The position numbers were made by a program, and so were the translations under genes. A stretch of 64,000 nt of DNA, from assembly GCF_017303155.1 (NCBI RefSeq), contig NZ_JAEKJR010000001.1, positions 1,302,001 through 1,366,000 of the forward strand, written 5' to 3'. Numbering within the stretch: the first letter of the stretch is position 1; every line of letters begins with the position of its first letter. Shown piece by piece: positions 63,408 through 64,000 of the stretch. Source of the DNA: Microbulbifer salipaludis (GTDB lineage: Bacteria > Pseudomonadota > Gammaproteobacteria > Pseudomonadales > Cellvibrionaceae). The notes beneath the pieces were generated by a model. The model ran no database searches and was not told the origin of the DNA. It saw only the letters and a list, made by a program, of their open reading frames with translations.

Positions 63408-64000
63408 ATGGCATTCAGGCTCGGCTGGTCGCAATTGGCAAACGGATTGTTTCGATTTGGCGCTTGGAGCGTTGCATGTGCGATGGTCGGGCTCGCCACA
63501 TCGGCCGTGGCGCAAGAATCTGAGAAGTCGCTTTCTGATATTGAAAAACCTTTTCCAAGCCAGGTATTTTTTGGCGATACACACTTGCACACAGATATTT
63601 CTGTGGATGCTGGCACAATGAACCGGCTGGGGCAGGAAGCGGCCTTTCGCTTCGCTCGTGGCGAAGAGGTGAAGACCACGCACGGGCTGAAGGCGAAACT
63701 GCGGAGACCACTGGACTTTCTCGTGATTGCCGATCATGCGGAAATGTACGGATTGATGCCGAGATTGCTCGCTGGTGATAAAGAAATCCTAGCGACCGAA
63801 AAGGGGCAGCGGTGGTACGAAATGTTGCGCGGTGGAGATCGCGAGAGTACGTTCAAAGCGGCAATGGAAATTGTGGCGTCACTCCAGGAAAAGGAGCCGC
63901 CATTCAGTAGCGAAAAAATTGTCCGGGATTCGTGGCATGCTTATACCGCACTTGCGGATCAGTATAATCAGCCAGGTAAATTCACTGCCATTATTGGCTA
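63408..64000 (+). CDS. DUF3604 family protein (3' end cut by window)
   Basis: A 197-codon fragment running off the right edge. GAGGA lies about nine bases before the ATG. Residues 1-35 look like a signal peptide (hydrophobic stretch ending ATSAVA-Q). The mature part opens with VFFGDTHLHTDISVDAGT, whose His59 and His61 form the PHP-like metal motif characteristic of DUF3604, and LDFLVIADHAE follows. DUF3604 proteins are predicted metal-dependent hydrolases or phosphoesterases of unknown substrate. It is separated from the RND pair by 100 bases with no obvious terminator. Confidence 0.75.
   Translation, partial: MAFRLGWSQLANGLFRFGAWSVACAMVGLATSAVAQESEKSLSDIEKPFPSQVFFGDTHLHTDISVDAGTMNRLGQEAAFRFARGEEVKTTHGLKAKLRRPLDFLVIADHAEMYGLMPRLLAGDKEILATEKGQRWYEMLRGGDRESTFKAAMEIVASLQEKEPPFSSEKIVRDSWHAYTALADQYNQPGKFTAIIG

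Overview
The window looks like chromosome of a marine gammaproteobacterium of the Cellvibrionales type (Microbulbifer/Saccharophagus-like). Evidence: the tmRNA tag reads ANDDNYGAQLAA, which I recall for that lineage; a three-gene set from the mostly marine 'proteobacterial dedicated sortase' regulon is present; and two long gene orders match those I remember from Pseudomonas aeruginosa (smpB-ratA-rnfH-bamE-fur-recN-grpE-dnaK-dnaJ and ispB-rplU-rpmA-obgE-proB-rpsT-murJ-ribF-ileS-lspA-fkpB-ispH-minor pilins-pilRS-bamD-rluD-pgeF-clpB). DNA is GC-rich and most gene ends carry clear hairpin terminators.

Layout. 1-3.1 kb is an accessory edge: the 3' part of a D-aminoacylase-type amidohydrolase, a 100-bp decayed copy of an internal tmRNA segment, a MEST-like alpha/beta hydrolase, then intact ssrA (minus strand). 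3.2-8.1 kb (minus strand): rlmD and smpB with two sodium:neurotransmitter-symporter-type transporters on either side of smpB. 8.3-17 kb: ratA-rnfH, bamE, fur, an acyltransferase, recN (candidate LexA box), and grpE-dnaK-dnaJ, with sigma-32-type promoters before grpE and dnaK. 17-21.8 kb: ispB, rplU-rpmA, obgE, proB, rpsT. 21.9-26 kb: a kinase/regulator/OmpA trio (pdsS, pdsR, pdsO) without its sortase, plus a 46-residue membrane ORF. 26-34 kb: murJ, ribF, ileS-lspA-fkpB-ispH. 34-51 kb: type IV pilus biogenesis, with fimT, then two successive copies of fimU-pilV-pilW-pilX-pilY1 (one pilE between them) and pilS-pilR. 51-64 kb: nadE, bamD, rluD, pgeF, clpB (third sigma-32 promoter), an RND efflux adaptor/permease pair, and the start of a DUF3604 gene cut by the window end.

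The genes form several systems: tmRNA and SmpB (ribosome rescue) lie 3 kb apart; GrpE/DnaK/DnaJ and ClpB form the disaggregation machinery under one promoter type; BamE and BamD belong to outer-membrane protein assembly; the minor pilins and PilY1 prime and cap type IV pili, with PilS/PilR as the associated two-component system.

The most unusual signal is a family of four intergenic elements (28914-29037, 29102-29211, 55914-56025, 58834-58954). Each folds into a long closing stem enclosing two short hairpins with loops related to CATCC(C)TG. Arms differ between copies but stay self-complementary, and each element or tandem pair lies just downstream of a plus-strand gene that lacks an obvious intrinsic terminator. 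Other points of note are the tandem duplication of the minor-pilin/PilY1 operon, a PilR-like regulator whose sigma-54-contacting loop is shortened and lacks the GAFTGA motif, and the tmRNA remnant.
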